DNA of 64,000 nt from UBA11606 sp049437325 (GTDB taxonomy: Bacteria > Actinomycetota > Acidimicrobiia > Acidimicrobiales > Aldehydirespiratoraceae). The notes beneath the pieces were generated by a model. It saw nothing but the letters and a program-made list of their open reading frames with translations. It did not search any database and had not been told where the DNA came from. The translations under genes and the position numbers were made by a program. The stretch is from assembly GCA_049437325.1 (NCBI GenBank), contig JBMTIM010000008.1, positions 1 to 64,000 on the forward strand, given 5' to 3'. This document shows positions 17,868 through 26,493 of this stretch, piece after piece. How positions within the stretch are numbered: the first letter of the stretch is position 1; each line of letters starts with the position of its first letter.

Positions 17868-18221
17868 ATGGGAAACCTCGGCTCGGGTGAGCTCCTCGTC
17901 ATCTTCTTCGTCGCCCTGATCGTTCTCGGGCCAACCAAACTCCCCGAAGCAGCTCGACAGATCGGGCGGGCGATCAACGAAGTGCGCCGTGTGTCCGGAG
18001 GCTTCCAACGGGAGATGCGGGAGGCCATGAAGGAGCCGATCGAGGCCATCGACGACCTCCGAAGGACAGCCAACGGGCCGTTCGACATGACGCCGACAGG
18101 GGACGGGCCCGTGAAGCCGGCCCACAACCACCGAGACGAGGCGGTAGCGAGCACCGCTGATGACAGTGACAACACAGCCGGCAGCACCGACCCGCCGGAT
18201 ACCGGTGAGCTCGATGCCTGA
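17868..18221 (+). CDS. tatA: Sec-independent translocase TatA/TatB
   Basis: 117 residues. The N-terminal membrane helix (LLVIFFVALIVLGPTKLPEA, about 9-28) holds the LGPTKLPE hinge of this family, followed by a long amphipathic helix and a polar, disordered tail. The long second helix and the P-x-K-L-P-E hinge are closer to TatB than to the shortest TatA, so it may serve the TatB role; only one TatA/B gene is in the window. It overlaps tatC by eight bases. It acts in export of folded proteins with twin-arginine signals. Confidence 0.88.
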   Translation: MGNLGSGELLVIFFVALIVLGPTKLPEAARQIGRAINEVRRVSGGFQREMREAMKEPIEAIDDLRRTANGPFDMTPTGDGPVKPAHNHRDEAVASTADDSDNTAGSTDPPDTGELDA

Positions 18222-18984
18222 AGCTGGGGGCGATGGCGAAGCGGGCCAGATGACCATGATGGAGCACCTGGCGGAGCTTCGGCGGCGACTGATCATCAGT
18301 TTCGTGTCGATCGGGGTCGGTGCGATCGCAGCATGGGTTCTCTACCCCGAGATCATCACCATTCTTCTCGAGCCGTACTGTGACACCCTCGAGACCGGCG
18401 AGGAGTGCCAACTCTATGTTCGCAACCCGCTCGAGCCGTTCAGCGTCCGACTCACCGTCGCAGGGTACGGCGGCATCATCGCTGCACTTCCGATCATCCT
18501 GTGGCAGGTCTGGCGTTTCATCGCTCCCGGGCTCTACGCCCACGAAAAGCGGTATGCCGTTCCTTTCATCATGGGTGGTGTCCTGCTGTTCTTCCTCGGC
18601 GCCGGACTCGCATACTGGAGCATTCCGCGAGCGCTCACATTCCTGGGTGAGGTCGGAGGTGACGATTTCACCGAACTGTTTGCGCCCGGGGACTACCTCG
18701 GCTTCGTGATGAAGATGATCGTTGCATTCGGCATCGGCTTCGAATTCCCGATTCTGCTGATCTTCCTGCAACTCCTTGGCATTGTGCAGTACCGGACCCT
18801 CACCAAGGGACGCCAGTATGCGATCGTCGGCATCGTGGTACTCGTCGCCGTCATCACGCCGTCAGGAGACCCGTTCACGTTGATGGTCCTCTCGGTCCCC
18901 ATGTACCTCTTCTACGAGACCTCCATTGCGTTCGGCTGGATCCGCACGCGACGAGCTCGCAAGCGCGCCGCACCACTGGCGTGA
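18214..18984 (+). CDS. tatC: Sec-independent translocase TatC
   Basis: 256-residue six-span membrane protein that binds twin-arginine signal peptides. The N-terminal MEHLAELRRRL motif and the first periplasmic loop (PYCDTLETGEECQLYVRNPLEPF) ending in the family's NPLEPF are intact, as is the F/Y-P-x-x-x-W-Q-V-W-R-F-x-A-P-G-L-Y region. The ATG at 18214 overlaps the end of tatA; GGTGAG sits just upstream. Its stop overlaps the helicase GTG (GTGA), so the tat genes and the helicase form one coupled unit, as in many actinobacteria. Confidence 0.95.
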   Translation: MPEAGGDGEAGQMTMMEHLAELRRRLIISFVSIGVGAIAAWVLYPEIITILLEPYCDTLETGEECQLYVRNPLEPFSVRLTVAGYGGIIAALPIILWQVWRFIAPGLYAHEKRYAVPFIMGGVLLFFLGAGLAYWSIPRALTFLGEVGGDDFTELFAPGDYLGFVMKMIVAFGIGFEFPILLIFLQLLGIVQYRTLTKGRQYAIVGIVVLVAVITPSGDPFTLMVLSVPMYLFYETSIAFGWIRTRRARKRAAPLA

Positions 18985-21473
18985 GCAGTCCGACCCACGG
19001 ATTCGAGCTCGACCGATTTCAGCTCGACGCGATCGAGCATCTCGAGGCAGGACGTTCGGTACTCGTTGCCGCTCCCACGGGCAGCGGCAAAACCGTGATC
19101 GCAGAGCACGCCATCGATCTGGCGCTGTCACAGCGCAGGCGGGCCTTCTACACCGCGCCGATCAAGGCGCTGTCGAACCAGAAGTACCGCGACCTCGCGG
19201 CACGAGTTGGATCGAATCGAGTTGGGTTGCTCACCGGAGACAACGCAATCAATCCGGATGCCGACATTGTGGTGATGACCACCGAGGTCCTCCGCAACAT
19301 GCTGTACGAGGGACGCCAGCTCGATGACCTCGACTTTGTCGTGCTCGACGAAGTCCACTATCTCGAAGACTCGTTCCGAGGTCCAGTCTGGGAAGAGGTC
19401 ATCCTCCACCTACCGCCCCACGTGCGGCTTGTCGCACTCTCGGCAACAGTCTCGAACACCGACGAGCTCACCGGATGGATCGAGTCGATACGAGGGGAGA
19501 CCGGGTGTGTCGTCGAACACAGGCGGCCGGTGGCCCTCGAGCATCTGTACATGATCGCCGACAAGCGTGGGCATCGCCTCCACGTGCTTCCGACGCTCGT
19601 CGACGGGGAACCCAACAGCGAAGGGCATCGATTCGACCCTGACCTCCGCCGCAGTCGCCAGGATCGAGGTCGGCATCGATCAGGGAACAACACTCCGTGG
19701 GCCAGCCCGAGCCAGTTGGAGGTGCTCGATCACCTCGAGGAACATGATCTGCTCCCGGCGATCTGGTTCGTTTTCAGTCGCAAAGGCTGTGACCAGGCGG
19801 CTGCTGCGCTGGAACGAGCAGGCGCCCGCTACACCGACCGAGAGGAAGCGATTCGGATACGAGCGATCGCCGAGGACCGACTTGCGGGACTGGCAGCCGC
19901 CGATCTTGCTGCACTCGACACAACCGGATGGCTCGACCGTCTCGAGCGGGGAATCGCAAGCCATCACGCCGGACTGGTGCCGGCCTTCAAGGAGTCGGTG
20001 GAACTCGCATTCGCGGAGGGGCTGGTGCGAGTCGTCTTCGCCACAGAAACCCTGGCCCTCGGCGTGAACCTTCCCGCCCGTTGCGTGGTGATCGACAAAC
20101 TCACGAAGTTCACCGGCGAAGGCCACGAGGTTCTGACCGCCGCGCAATTCACGCAACTCACCGGGCGGGCCGGCCGTCGCGGTATCGATACCGTGGGCCA
20201 TGCGGTCGTGCCGTGGTCACCGTTCACTCGCTTCGAGCAGGTTGCCTCGCTCGCGGGAAGCAGAAGTTTTCGTCTTCGCTCCGCCTTCCGCCCGACCTAC
20301 AACATGGCGGCCAACCTGTTGCAACGTCGCAGCCCCCAGGACGCCCGGGCACTCCTAGGGACATCCTTCGCTCAATACCAGACCAATGCGGGGACGGTGC
20401 GGCTCGAACTGCGCCTTGCCCGAGCGCGTTCGCTCGTTGCGTCGCTCGAGGCCGAAGAGCCCGAAGAGGAATTCGAGGTGCGTTCACCGGGAATCCCCGA
20501 GACGATCGCCGATGCGGTCAGCAAACTCCGGCCGGGCGACGTGGTCGTCGACGATCGCGGTGACCGCTGTGCCGTCCTCGGTGTCAGTTGGCGAAAGGGA
20601 GGCCGGGCCCGAATTCGGCTCGTCAGCGAGGAGGGTCGGGAGATGCGGTGGGATCTCGCCGACTTGGAGAGCGCCCCCGACACGATCGGCCGCATCGATC
20701 TCCCATTCCCGATGGCCCCCGAGCGCATCGACTACCGCCACGACGTTGCACGTCGCATCCGACGGAACACGTCGTCGCGCCCGAAGACCCGCCATCTCCG
20801 CCGTCGGCCTGATCGCCGTACGCGCCTCGAGCGAGCCCGCCAGGAACTGGTGAAGCTCGAAGAACGTGCCAGCAGTGATACGGCGTCGATCGCCAACCAG
20901 TTCGATTCGATTTGCGATGTGCTCCGCGATCTCGGCTACCTCGAGGACTGGACCGTCACCGACAAGGGCCGCATCCTTTCCTCGATCTACCACGAAACCG
21001 ATCTGCTCATCGCCGAGGCGGTCACGACCGGTCTCTTCGACGATCTCGAACCGGCGGCACTCGCATCACTCGTCTCATGCCTCACCTACGAGCACCGCAG
21101 CCCAACACCAGCGCCCGAGCCATGGTTGCCATCTCGTGACGCCCGTGCGCGCTGGCGGCAGCTCGAGCACCTGTCGGACACCGTCGGCCGGGCCGAGCAG
21201 CACGCCGGCGTGACCGAGACCCGACGACCCGATGCCGGGTTTGCGCCTGTCGCCCATGCCTGGGCAGCCGGCGAAACGCTCGAGATCCTCCTCGACAGCG
21301 AGCCCGACATGACAGCGGGAGACTTCGTACGCAATGTCAAGCTCCTGATCGACCTCCTGCGTCAGGTCGCCGCAATTGCGCCGACAGCAGCGACCCGCAC
21401 CTGCGCTCGCCAAGCGGCCGACAGCATTCACCGTGGTGTCGTTGCCCTCTCCGGATCGGTAGCAGTCGCATGA
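18981..21473 (+). CDS. helY: Ski2/Mtr4-like DEAD-box RNA helicase (HelY)
   Basis: 830-residue superfamily 2 helicase. Motif I is APTGSGKT, motif Ia PIKALSNQKY, motif II DEVH (VVLDEVHYLEDSFRGP, a Ski2-type extension), motif III SATVSN and motif VI QLTGRAGRRGID. After the core come a beta-rich insertion with a KOW-like GDVVVDDRGDRCAV and a C-terminal helical DSHCT-like domain. Ski2-like helicases unwind RNA for decay; the bacterial role is less clear. It starts at the GTG overlapping the tatC stop and its stop overlaps the next ATG. Length is shorter than M. tuberculosis HelY (about 906). Confidence 0.93.
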   Translation: MSSPTHGFELDRFQLDAIEHLEAGRSVLVAAPTGSGKTVIAEHAIDLALSQRRRAFYTAPIKALSNQKYRDLAARVGSNRVGLLTGDNAINPDADIVVMTTEVLRNMLYEGRQLDDLDFVVLDEVHYLEDSFRGPVWEEVILHLPPHVRLVALSATVSNTDELTGWIESIRGETGCVVEHRRPVALEHLYMIADKRGHRLHVLPTLVDGEPNSEGHRFDPDLRRSRQDRGRHRSGNNTPWASPSQLEVLDHLEEHDLLPAIWFVFSRKGCDQAAAALERAGARYTDREEAIRIRAIAEDRLAGLAAADLAALDTTGWLDRLERGIASHHAGLVPAFKESVELAFAEGLVRVVFATETLALGVNLPARCVVIDKLTKFTGEGHEVLTAAQFTQLTGRAGRRGIDTVGHAVVPWSPFTRFEQVASLAGSRSFRLRSAFRPTYNMAANLLQRRSPQDARALLGTSFAQYQTNAGTVRLELRLARARSLVASLEAEEPEEEFEVRSPGIPETIADAVSKLRPGDVVVDDRGDRCAVLGVSWRKGGRARIRLVSEEGREMRWDLADLESAPDTIGRIDLPFPMAPERIDYRHDVARRIRRNTSSRPKTRHLRRRPDRRTRLERARQELVKLEERASSDTASIANQFDSICDVLRDLGYLEDWTVTDKGRILSSIYHETDLLIAEAVTTGLFDDLEPAALASLVSCLTYEHRSPTPAPEPWLPSRDARARWRQLEHLSDTVGRAEQHAGVTETRRPDAGFAPVAHAWAAGETLEILLDSEPDMTAGDFVRNVKLLIDLLRQVAAIAPTAATRTCARQAADSIHRGVVALSGSVAVA

Positions 21474-22084
21474 CCGTCGAGCGAGGTGGCGACTGGGGAG
21501 AACGGGCGAGACCGCCCGATGACTTGCGGGTGTTCGACGATCCGCTCGAAGCACTCGACTTCATCAGCAGAACGCGTCGAACCGGTGCTGACACTCCGCC
21601 ACTCGGACTCACCAGAGGTGATCTCGTCCGAACCCTCGGCGGCTCGACATCATCGGACCTCAAGGCTGCAGACGAGGCACTCCATGTCAAGGTGGATCTC
21701 GGAGCGGTTCTGATCGACGGCACGCTGCACTGGTTCCTGTCCCACCTCGTAGCCCGGCGCTCGTGGCTTCGCGGGCGGATCGTCGTCGCCGCAAATGCGG
21801 CGTTTGTCGGAAGCTGGAACGTTGCCCCTCGAGCGCACCCCGGTGATGGTCGACTCGATACCGTCGAGGTGGTCGGCATGGCGGTCACCGACCGCATCAA
21901 GGCGAGACGACGCATGGCGAGTGGCACTCACATTCCCCATCCCGACATCGCGGTGCGCCGCGTACGAGCCGCACAGTTCGAGTTCGAGCGACCGACGAAC
22001 ATCCATCTGGACGGGCGGTTGACCGCATCAGCGCGCTCACTGAGCATTCGGGTCGAACCCGATGCCATCGACCTTTGGGTGTGA
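21470..22084 (+). CDS. Stand-alone YegS/DAGK C-terminal-domain protein
   Basis: 204 residues. The second half resembles the C-terminal beta-sandwich of diacylglycerol/lipid kinases (YegS type): NAAFVGSWNVAPRAHPGDGRLDTVEV mirrors the family's N-x-x-x-x-G-x-x-x-x-P-x-A-x-x-x-D-G-x-x-D-x-V, and a C-terminal TNIHLDGR matches the usual V-x-x-D-G-E/R stretch. The N-terminal catalytic domain with its GGDGT nucleotide loop is absent; instead there are about 85 residues of other sequence. It cannot be a normal kinase by itself. The ATG overlaps the helicase stop (ATGA), so it is co-translated with helY. Function unknown. Confidence 0.6.
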   Translation: MTVERGGDWGERARPPDDLRVFDDPLEALDFISRTRRTGADTPPLGLTRGDLVRTLGGSTSSDLKAADEALHVKVDLGAVLIDGTLHWFLSHLVARRSWLRGRIVVAANAAFVGSWNVAPRAHPGDGRLDTVEVVGMAVTDRIKARRRMASGTHIPHPDIAVRRVRAAQFEFERPTNIHLDGRLTASARSLSIRVEPDAIDLWV

Positions 22085-22220
22085 TCACTGGCGATCATTC
22101 GCAACCCTTGCGCAGACCCGTGCAACGTCCCGTAGCCGAGGTGATGGCCGCCCGACCAACCAGACTCCATCTCTCCGCGTTCGGCTCGACCCAATCCGCG
22201 ATGGCTCCGTTCGCACGCCG

Positions 22221-22226
22221 TAAAGT
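22221..22226 (+). promoter_or_regulatory. Possible -10 box before the ThyX-like gene
   Basis: TAAAGT nine bases before the ATG at 22236, leaving at most a two- or three-base leader. The 151 bases upstream hold no other gene. Confidence 0.35.
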
Positions 22227-22235
22227 CATCGACCG

Positions 22236-23855
22236 ATGACGGTCTACATCGCCGAAGAGTTCACCGCCGACGAGGCCGACATCCTCCGCCGGTACTTCAC
22301 GAACCTCGATCAGCCAGTCTTCGCGCTGGTGAACCTGCCCGAAGTTGTCAAAGGTGCACTGTTCGCCCGGTACTCACGCACGGCACTCAGCCTCCGTCGG
22401 CTCTTCCTGAAGGAGTTTGTGGGAGAACTGGACATCGAGGGCGACCAGTCGATCGATGCCACCATCGGCTTGCGGCGGGCCGAAGAGCTCTACGACAAAG
22501 TCTTCTTCGAGTACGGCGACGACTCCGTTGCGCAGCTTGGTGGCGTACACCTCGCATGCGAACAGGCATCGAACGTCCTCACCAAGGTGCTCGAATGGGG
22601 CCGGCTCATGTCCTATCTCGAGCAGTCGACCCGCTACATCGCGTACGACCAACGCCTCGGCGGCCGCTACCGCTACTACCGGGATCCCGACATTCTCTCC
22701 AACGCCCTTGGCGCTCGGTACATCGCCGATATGGATCGAATGTTCGATTCGTACTCGGATCTCATCCCTCAGATGCAGGAATTCTTCCGAGCGGCCCAAC
22801 CCAAGCAACCCGGCGACAGCGACTTTGCGTATCGCACTGCGATCAAGGCTCGGGCCCTCGACTCCATCCGAGGAATGTTGCCGTCCTCCTCACTTTCCAA
22901 TGTCGGCATCTACGGCACCGGCCAGGCCTATGAGGCACTGCTCCTGCGGATGCGAGCCCACCCACTGCCCGAGGCGCGCGCCTATGCCGATCTGATGCTC
23001 ACCGAGCTGCGCAAGGTCGTACCGTCATTTCTCAAACGGGTGGATCTTCCCGAGCGGGGCGTCCGGACAAGTGGCCACATGGTCGATGTTCGAGACTCGA
23101 TGGACGCCCTTGCCGACCGGTTCTTCGGTGACGAAACCGGGGGGCCAGTCGCCGACGACATGGTGGAGCTGGTCGATTTCGATCCAGACGGTGAGATCAA
23201 GATGGTCACGGCGATGTTGTACCCCCACACGTCGCTGTCCGAAGCCTCCATCGAAGCTCGAGTCCGTCGTATGACCGTCGATGAGCGCCTGGATGTCATC
23301 AAGGCCTACGTCGGCAATCGGGAAAATCGCCGCCACCGGCCCGGTCGCGCCTTCGAGCGAACCGACTATCGCTTCGACGTGTTGAGTGACTACGGGGCCT
23401 TTCGTGACCTCCAGCGTCACCGCATGCTCACCATCGACTGGCAACCGCTGTCACCACGCCACGGGTACGTTCGTCCCGCAGCCGTCGACGCTGCGGGACT
23501 CGCATCGGAGTTCGACGCAGTCATGAGTCGATCGGCCGAGCTCCACGATGCCCTGCTCGACGAGCACCCCGACCAGGCCTCGTACGCCGTGTCCTTGGCA
23601 TACCGGGTCCGCTATTCGATGCAGTTCAATGCTCGCGAAGCAATGCACATGCTCGAACTGCGCACGGGGCCCCAAGGCCACGAGGCGTACCGTCGAGTCT
23701 GTCAGCGCATGCATACCGCCATACGCGATGTCGCCGGCCACGCAGCTGTGGCGGAGGCGATGAACTTCGTAGATCACTCGGTCGAACCCGTACTCGGACG
23801 CCTCGATGCTGAACTCGCGTCGGAGGCAAAGCGGAGGGGATTGAGTTCGATCTGA
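22236..23855 (+). CDS. Tandem ThyX-like flavoprotein
   Basis: 539 residues, about twice the length of a ThyX subunit, and apparently a fused duplication. The classical ThyX motif RHRxxSxNxxSxRY is split between the halves. Around residues 121-134 the N-terminal half has G-R-L-M-S-Y-L-E-Q-S-T-R-Y (keeps S and SxRY, loses RH and N). Around 394-410 the C-terminal half has RHRMLT...LSPRHGY (keeps RHR, degenerate after). Both halves have the preceding FEYGDDSV / R-x-x-D-Y-G-A-F type context of the fold. Canonical thymidylate synthesis from dUMP with FAD and folate is possible if the two partial motifs form one site, but a different reaction is equally possible. A single promoter-proximal gene, ordinary codon use. 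Confidence 0.75.
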   Translation: MTVYIAEEFTADEADILRRYFTNLDQPVFALVNLPEVVKGALFARYSRTALSLRRLFLKEFVGELDIEGDQSIDATIGLRRAEELYDKVFFEYGDDSVAQLGGVHLACEQASNVLTKVLEWGRLMSYLEQSTRYIAYDQRLGGRYRYYRDPDILSNALGARYIADMDRMFDSYSDLIPQMQEFFRAAQPKQPGDSDFAYRTAIKARALDSIRGMLPSSSLSNVGIYGTGQAYEALLLRMRAHPLPEARAYADLMLTELRKVVPSFLKRVDLPERGVRTSGHMVDVRDSMDALADRFFGDETGGPVADDMVELVDFDPDGEIKMVTAMLYPHTSLSEASIEARVRRMTVDERLDVIKAYVGNRENRRHRPGRAFERTDYRFDVLSDYGAFRDLQRHRMLTIDWQPLSPRHGYVRPAAVDAAGLASEFDAVMSRSAELHDALLDEHPDQASYAVSLAYRVRYSMQFNAREAMHMLELRTGPQGHEAYRRVCQRMHTAIRDVAGHAAVAEAMNFVDHSVEPVLGRLDAELASEAKRRGLSSI

Positions 23856-23932
23856 GATGCTCGGTGCCGGGTCCCGGCAACGCGTTCTCCGGAGTTTCGT
23901 GCACGAGACGTTGCTCCGGAGCCGAAAATGTC

Positions 23933-23938
23933 TATGCT
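23933..23938 (+). promoter_or_regulatory. Possible -10 box for the Asp-rich protein gene
   Basis: TATGCT with a predicted leader of about 23 bases before the ATG at 23968. Confidence 0.35.
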
Positions 23939-23967
23939 CCGCCGCATCCCCCGAACTCAGGTGCACG

Positions 23968-24414
23968 ATGGCTGACGACGAAACCACCGACGACGAAACC
24001 ACCGACGACGAACTCGACGACGACGAACTCGACGACGACGAACTCGATGACGAACTCGATGACGAACTCGACGACGAGTTTGCTGATGACGATGATGTCG
24101 ATGACGACGACGACGATGACGTCGCCACACCGCCGCGACCGTCCAACGACGATGACGACGACGAAGACGACGACGATGTCGAAGCTGATCTCGATGCCAT
24201 CTTGAAGGATCGAATTGCCGCCGGTGACGACGAAGACGAAGAAGACGAGGACGAGGCGTCTGGCCCAGCGAAAAAACCGACGGCTGCGTCGGGGGACGCC
24301 GAGCCGGTGCAAGCACGACAGGACAATGAATTCTCGTGCCCGAACTGCTTCCTGCTCGTCAACAGCACTGCGGTGAACGACGGTGAGTGCCCGCACTGCG
24401 GCGGTCCGGTCTGA
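23968..24414 (+). CDS. Asp/Glu-rich zinc-ribbon protein
   Basis: 148 residues in three parts: a nearly pure Asp/Glu region (about 3-75), a helical bridge VEADLDAILKDRIAAGDD, and a C-terminal zinc ribbon with C-P-N-C and C-P-H-C. The ending EFSCPNCFL resembles the actinobacterial DUF4193 zinc-ribbon proteins, which end in a similar EF-x-C-x-x-C-F-L; that match is from memory. The acidic tract suggests a nucleic-acid mimic, a metal or histone-like partner, or a polymerase-associated factor, but function is unknown. The ATG at 23968 is chosen because upstream codons read through the preceding gene's spacer. Confidence 0.7.
   Translation: MADDETTDDETTDDELDDDELDDDELDDELDDELDDEFADDDDVDDDDDDDVATPPRPSNDDDDDEDDDDVEADLDAILKDRIAAGDDEDEEDEDEASGPAKKPTAASGDAEPVQARQDNEFSCPNCFLLVNSTAVNDGECPHCGGPV
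23974..24069 (+). repeat. In-frame tandem repeats encoding Asp/Glu runs
   Basis: Two copies of a 15-base unit (GACGACGAAACCACC), then one 12-base, two 15-base (GACGACGACGAACTC) and two 12-base (GATGACGAACTC) units. All units are multiples of three, so copy number can change without a frameshift. Confidence 0.8.
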
Positions 24415-24423
24415 GCCAACGTC

Positions 24424-24861
24424 ATGACACACGCCGACGACGACGAACTGGCCGAGCGGCTTCTCGATCTCTTCGTCTATGCACCGCTCGGGTTGGCGCT
24501 CGAGGCCAAGGAGATGATCCCCAAGCTTGCCGAGCGGGGGAGAGGTCAGGTCGCCCTGACCAGACTGGCGGGTACCGTCGCTGCACAGCGCGGGCAGGCC
24601 GAGGCCAGCAAATTGATCGACGAGATCAGCGACGCACTCGCAACCTTTCTCGGGGGTCAGCCGGCTGGTGCGGACCCTGTGTCCAGCGAGACCGAGAGCT
24701 ATGACCTCCCCATCGCCGACTACGCCGAACTCACCGCAGTCGAGATCGTTCGTCTCATCGCTGACCTCGACGACCACGAACTCGACGTCATCGAGTCCTT
24801 CGAGCGAGAACACCGAAATCGGAGCACGGTCTTGAACCGCATCCGTCAACGTCGGGGTTGA
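24424..24861 (+). CDS. Conserved hypothetical protein
   Basis: 145 residues, all-helical by appearance, no membrane segment. The C-terminal third (DLPIADYAELTAVEIVRLIADL, then ELDVIESFEREHRNRSTVLNRI) recalls the D/P-x-x-x-Y-D-x-L-x-A-x-x-V-x-x-x-L motif at the end of several actinobacterial proteins of unknown role. The ATG is nine bases after the acidic protein's stop, and the GNAT gene starts two bases after its own stop, so the four genes 23968-25731 look like one unit. Confidence 0.65.
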   Translation: MTHADDDELAERLLDLFVYAPLGLALEAKEMIPKLAERGRGQVALTRLAGTVAAQRGQAEASKLIDEISDALATFLGGQPAGADPVSSETESYDLPIADYAELTAVEIVRLIADLDDHELDVIESFEREHRNRSTVLNRIRQRRG

Positions 24862-24862
24862 G

Positions 24863-25336
24863 ATGGAACTCGGCGCACGCCCAGCGGCCGAGTCGGATCT
24901 GGACGTCGTCGTTGCCCTCGCCCGAGCAGCCACCGAAGAACTTCGACCTCTGCGGGGCGGCCGGATCTGGGCCGAGCTCGAGACGAGAGATGAACCCCTG
25001 GCGGTCGCCTTCGCCCGCGAGTTCGTCGCAACCGAACGCCTCGTCCTCGTGGGAACGATCGACAGGACGGTCGTGGGGTACGCCGCAGCGCACGAACTCA
25101 ACCTCCGAAGCCATGCGGCGATCTCACGCATCACCGACCTCTACGTCCTCCCCGATGCCCGAGGCGTCGGGGTAGGGGAGCAGCTCCTGATCACCATCGA
25201 AGAGTGGGCCCGGGGGAGGGGACACACCGGTCTTGATTCTCTGGCACTGCCCGGCGATCGCAACACGAAGAATTTCTTCGAATCGTTCGGCCTTGTGGCC
25301 CGGGCGATCGAGGTCCATCGATCCCTCGAACCGTGA
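24863..25336 (+). CDS. GNAT-family N-acetyltransferase
   Basis: 157 residues. Motif A for acetyl-CoA is visible in ITDLYVLPDARGVGVGEQLL (R-G-x-G-x-G near residue 105), preceded by the beta4 strand and followed by NTKNFFESFGL, the usual motif B. The substrate is unknown. The stop overlaps the Nudix GTG (GTGA), so the two enzymes are made together. Length is normal for a single GNAT domain. Confidence 0.85.
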   Translation: MELGARPAAESDLDVVVALARAATEELRPLRGGRIWAELETRDEPLAVAFAREFVATERLVLVGTIDRTVVGYAAAHELNLRSHAAISRITDLYVLPDARGVGVGEQLLITIEEWARGRGHTGLDSLALPGDRNTKNFFESFGLVARAIEVHRSLEP

Positions 25337-25731
25337 CAGGCCTCATCACCGTGGCTGTCGGTGCTGTCGCCGTGGTCGATGATGCGATCCTGTTGATCGA
25401 GCGAGGGACCGAACCCTCAGCGGGCTGCTGGTCGATTCCGGGGGGCCGAGTCGAGCCGGGAGAAACGCTTGCAGAGGCGGTCGTGCGAGAAGTCGCCGAG
25501 GAGACCGGACTCAACGCGGTCGCCGGCTCCTTGATCGCCATCGCCGAGCGGATCAGCTCGGCCCATCACTTGCTGATTGCGAACCACTTCGTCGAGATCA
25601 TCGGATCGACCAACCCCACAGCAGGCGACGACGCAGCCGATGTTGCGTGGGTACCGCTCGAGCACCTCGAACAGGTCGAGCTGGTACCCGACCTGCTGGA
25701 GTACTTGCGTGCCAATGGCATCACTCGATGA
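25333..25731 (+). CDS. Nudix hydrolase
   Basis: 132 residues. The Nudix box G-x5-E-x7-REVAEETGL is complete (about 37-59, beginning GGRVEPGETLAEA). Nudix enzymes hydrolyse nucleoside diphosphates linked to another moiety; this one is close in size to MutT/ADP-ribose types but specificity cannot be read. It begins at the GTG overlapping the GNAT stop and converges on the crotonase gene with no gap. Confidence 0.9.
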   Translation: MTGLITVAVGAVAVVDDAILLIERGTEPSAGCWSIPGGRVEPGETLAEAVVREVAEETGLNAVAGSLIAIAERISSAHHLLIANHFVEIIGSTNPTAGDDAADVAWVPLEHLEQVELVPDLLEYLRANGITR

Positions 25732-26493
25732 TCAGCGGCCCTTCCAGCGAGGGCTCCGCTTTTCGATGAACGCTCGTGGCCCCTCTGCATAATCCTCTGT
25801 GGAAGAAAGGGCTGCCATCGCTGCCGACGCAGCCCGCATCCCCTCTGCGTCGGTTTGTTCGGGTGCTTCGAGAATCAGTCGCCGGCTGGCCTGCACTGCC
25901 AACGGCGCATTGGCCAGCACGCGACCGGCCAACGTCAGTGCGCTGTCGACAGCCTCACCCGGCTCACAAAGCTGGTTGATCATGCCGAAGTGGTAGGCAC
26001 GTTCGGCGGAGATCGTGTCTCCGGTGATGGCCAACTCCATGGCGATCGCCGGGGGCAGCACGCGTGGGAGGCGGACCAAACCACCGGCCGCTGCCACGAG
26101 TGACCGCTTCACTTCGGGGATCCCAAACATGGTTTCGGTCGACGCAACCCGAAGATCACACGCCAAGGCGATCTCGGTTCCGCCTGCGACTGCGTGACCA
26201 TCGACGGCTGCAATCAGCGGCTTCACGCGATCCCGCAGAACGATCCCGCCGAACCCGCCCCGCTTCGTCCACAGGCCGTCTGCGTTACCGGCAGCGATCT
26301 CCTTGAGATCGGCACCCGCACAAAACGCTGGACCGTTGTGCGTCAAGATCCCCGCCCAGAGCTCGTCGTCGTGTTCGAGACGATCGATGGCAGCCTCCAT
26401 CGCCTCGGCCATCTCGGCGTTGATCGCATTGCGAGCCTCGGGCCGATCGAGCGTGATCACCCCAACCCGGCCCTGCACGTCGAAGTGGATCAT
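25732..26493 (-). CDS. Enoyl-CoA hydratase/isomerase family protein
   Basis: 253-residue crotonase-fold enzyme. The oxyanion-hole loops are FCAGADLKEI (about 57-66) and AVAGGTEIALACDL (about 100-113). The position of the first catalytic Glu of true hydratases (E144 in rat) is occupied within GIPEVKRSL, where Glu is present, and the second is replaced in AAAGGLVRLPR, so a hydratase assignment is uncertain. The ATG overlaps the stop of the RG-rich gene (ATGA). It probably acts on a CoA thioester in fatty- or amino-acid breakdown. Confidence 0.85.
   Translation of the reverse strand: MIHFDVQGRVGVITLDRPEARNAINAEMAEAMEAAIDRLEHDDELWAGILTHNGPAFCAGADLKEIAAGNADGLWTKRGGFGGIVLRDRVKPLIAAVDGHAVAGGTEIALACDLRVASTETMFGIPEVKRSLVAAAGGLVRLPRVLPPAIAMELAITGDTISAERAYHFGMINQLCEPGEAVDSALTLAGRVLANAPLAVQASRRLILEAPEQTDAEGMRAASAAMAALSSTEDYAEGPRAFIEKRSPRWKGR

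Noticed and set aside
22085..22235. Possible tRNA or other RNA gene in the gap before the ThyX-like gene
   Set aside because: No acceptor pairing, no T-loop consensus and no strong hairpins were seen.
23974..24069. Tandem repeats considered as a CRISPR or regulatory array
   Set aside because: Units are 12-15 bases with no unique spacers and lie in frame inside a coding sequence.
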